A stretch of 35,907 nucleotides of DNA from the NCBI GenBank assembly GCA_020629235.1, contig JAHDDS010000020.1:1-35907 (forward strand), in the 5' to 3' direction. Below the pieces are notes generated by a model. The model worked only from the letters and a program-made list of their open reading frames with translations, did no database searches and had not been told where the DNA came from. Within the stretch, counting starts at the first letter, position 1. Every line of letters starts with the position of its first letter. Source of the DNA: Planktomarina sp. GTDB taxonomy: Bacteria; Pseudomonadota; Alphaproteobacteria; Rhodobacterales; Rhodobacteraceae. Below, piece after piece: positions 35,146 through 35,907 of the stretch. The translations under genes were made by a program, and so were the position numbers.

Positions 35146-35907
35146 TCAATCCACCAACCCGTTCGCCCAGGCGGTGATGGTCCCAGCCCCCAAACAAACA
35201 AGCATATCGCCGGGCTGGCATTCTTCAGCCAAGAACGCTTTCAACGCCGCCTCGTCCGGCACACTCATGGCATGGCGGTGCCCGTGGCCCACAAGTCCGG
35301 CCACCAAGCCTTCGCGGTCGGCGCCTTCTATGGGGTCTTCGCCTGCGGAAAATACATCCGCGATGCCCACGATGTCGGCGTCGTTGAAGCAGGTGCAGAA
35401 ATCCTCGAACAAATCGTGCAGCCTGGAATACCGGTGCGGTTGGTGCACGGCGATGACGCGGCCATCTGTGGCTTGGCGCGCCGCTTTCAGAACGGCGGCG
35501 ATTTCCACGGGGTGATGGCCGTAGTCGTCGATGATGGTGACACCGTTCACCTCCCCCACACGGGTGAAGCGGCGGTTGACGCCTTTGAACCCTGCCAAAG
35601 CGGTGCGGATGTCGTCCAGCCCCATCCCCAAATGCAGGGCGGATGCCACGGCGGCCAATGCGTTGGACACGTTGTGGTCCCCCGGCATGGGCAAGGTGCA
35701 GCCGTCAATGCGTTCACCGCTGGCTTGCAGCGCGATGTCAAAATGCGCCACCCCGCCTTGATAGGTCAGGTTTTCCGCCCGCACGTCCGCTTGGGCGTTG
35801 AAGCCATAGGTCACCACGCGGCGGTCCGTGATGCGCCCCACCAAGGCTTGGACTTCCGCGTGGTCGGTGCAGCAGATGGCCAGGCCATAGAACGGGATGT
35901 TGGACAC
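35146..35907 (-). CDS. murC: UDP-N-acetylmuramate--L-alanine ligase, C-terminal part (5' end beyond window)
   Basis: Mur ligase that adds L-Ala to UDP-MurNAc. About 254 C-terminal codons are visible; the N-terminal domain and the ATP P-loop lie beyond base 35907. The central domain end ([21 protein letters not shown]) and the C-terminal domain motifs ([42 protein letters not shown]) are clear. The protein ends [16 protein letters not shown]. It precedes murB in the dcw order but is separated from it by the 486-bp gap, unlike the otherwise overlapping or closely spaced genes downstream. Confidence 0.95.
   Translation of the reverse strand: MSNIPFYGLAICCTDHAEVQALVGRITDRRVVTYGFNAQADVRAENLTYQGGVAHFDIALQASGERIDGCTLPMPGDHNVSNALAAVASALHLGMGLDDIRTALAGFKGVNRRFTRVGEVNGVTIIDDYGHHPVEIAAVLKAARQATDGRVIAVHQPHRYSRLHDLFEDFCTCFNDADIVGIADVFSAGEDPIEGADREGLVAGLVGHGHRHAMSVPDEAALKAFLAEECQPGDMLVCLGAGTITAWANGLVD

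Noticed and set aside
1-35907. CRISPR arrays, tRNA/rRNA genes, insertion sequences, prophage genes
   Set aside because: None seen: no regularly spaced repeats, no cloverleaf-like or rRNA stretches recognised, and no transposase, integrase or phage protein among the translated frames.

Overview
The window reads as a chromosomal segment of an alphaproteobacterium of the order Rhodobacterales (roseobacter-like). The evidence is protein-level resemblance in the division/cell-wall cluster, malate synthase G, CobS/CobT, PepN and PntAB, together with GC-rich codon use and very tight gene packing. I see no phage, transposase, tRNA, rRNA or CRISPR array. It is mostly core chromosome, with one decayed accessory spot, one accessory regulatory block and one palindrome-rich gap.

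Layout. 1-2134 (minus): proton-translocating transhydrogenase pntA and the 5' part of pntB. 2286-3035 (plus): an SDR oxidoreductase, divergent from pntA across a gap holding an 18-bp perfect palindrome. 3032-6496 (minus): malate synthase G, a GlcG/HbpS protein and a class I glutamine-amidotransferase-like hydrolase. 6572-8220 (minus): a photolyase/cryptochrome protein translationally coupled to a tiny DUF2256 protein. 8316-12460 (plus): aminopeptidase N and gatB. 12457-about 13310: a scar made of two gene remnants, a LysR C-terminus (minus) and an epimerase core (plus), which seem to have lost their shared promoter and both N-termini in one deletion. 13335-14306: bolA and a divergent J-domain protein. 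14355-16777 (minus): ECF sigma factor, RskA-like anti-sigma factor, secreted fasciclin protein and Tat-exported MsrB. 16860-19760 (plus): cobS and cobT. 19822-21986 (plus): Xaa-Pro aminopeptidase and a DUF427 protein. 21991-23652 (minus): ClC-type chloride channel. 23707-25080 (plus): FAD-linked D-lactate dehydrogenase-like protein. 25086-35907 (minus): the 3' half of the dcw cluster, in transcription order murC (partial), a 486-bp palindrome-rich gap, murB, ddl, ftsQ, ftsA, ftsZ, terminator, lpxC, bamD, recN.

How it fits together. The minus-strand block from murC to bamD makes peptidoglycan precursors (MurC, MurB, Ddl), the divisome (FtsQ, FtsA, FtsZ), lipid A (LpxC) and the outer-membrane assembly machine (BamD), so envelope growth and division are encoded together. 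GlcB and GlcG form a glyoxylate/glycolate assimilation unit. CobS and CobT are the AAA+ and VWA subunits of aerobic cobaltochelatase. The sigma/anti-sigma/fasciclin/MsrB block looks like an envelope stress module whose gene content parallels the mycobacterial SigK-RskA-fasciclin system.

The items most worth a second look are the ECF-RskA-fasciclin-MsrB module sitting between bolA/J-domain and cobST, the palindrome-rich island between murC and murB, the double pseudogene scar beside gatB, the DUF2256 protein coupled to the photolyase, and a ClC protein with channel-like key residues.
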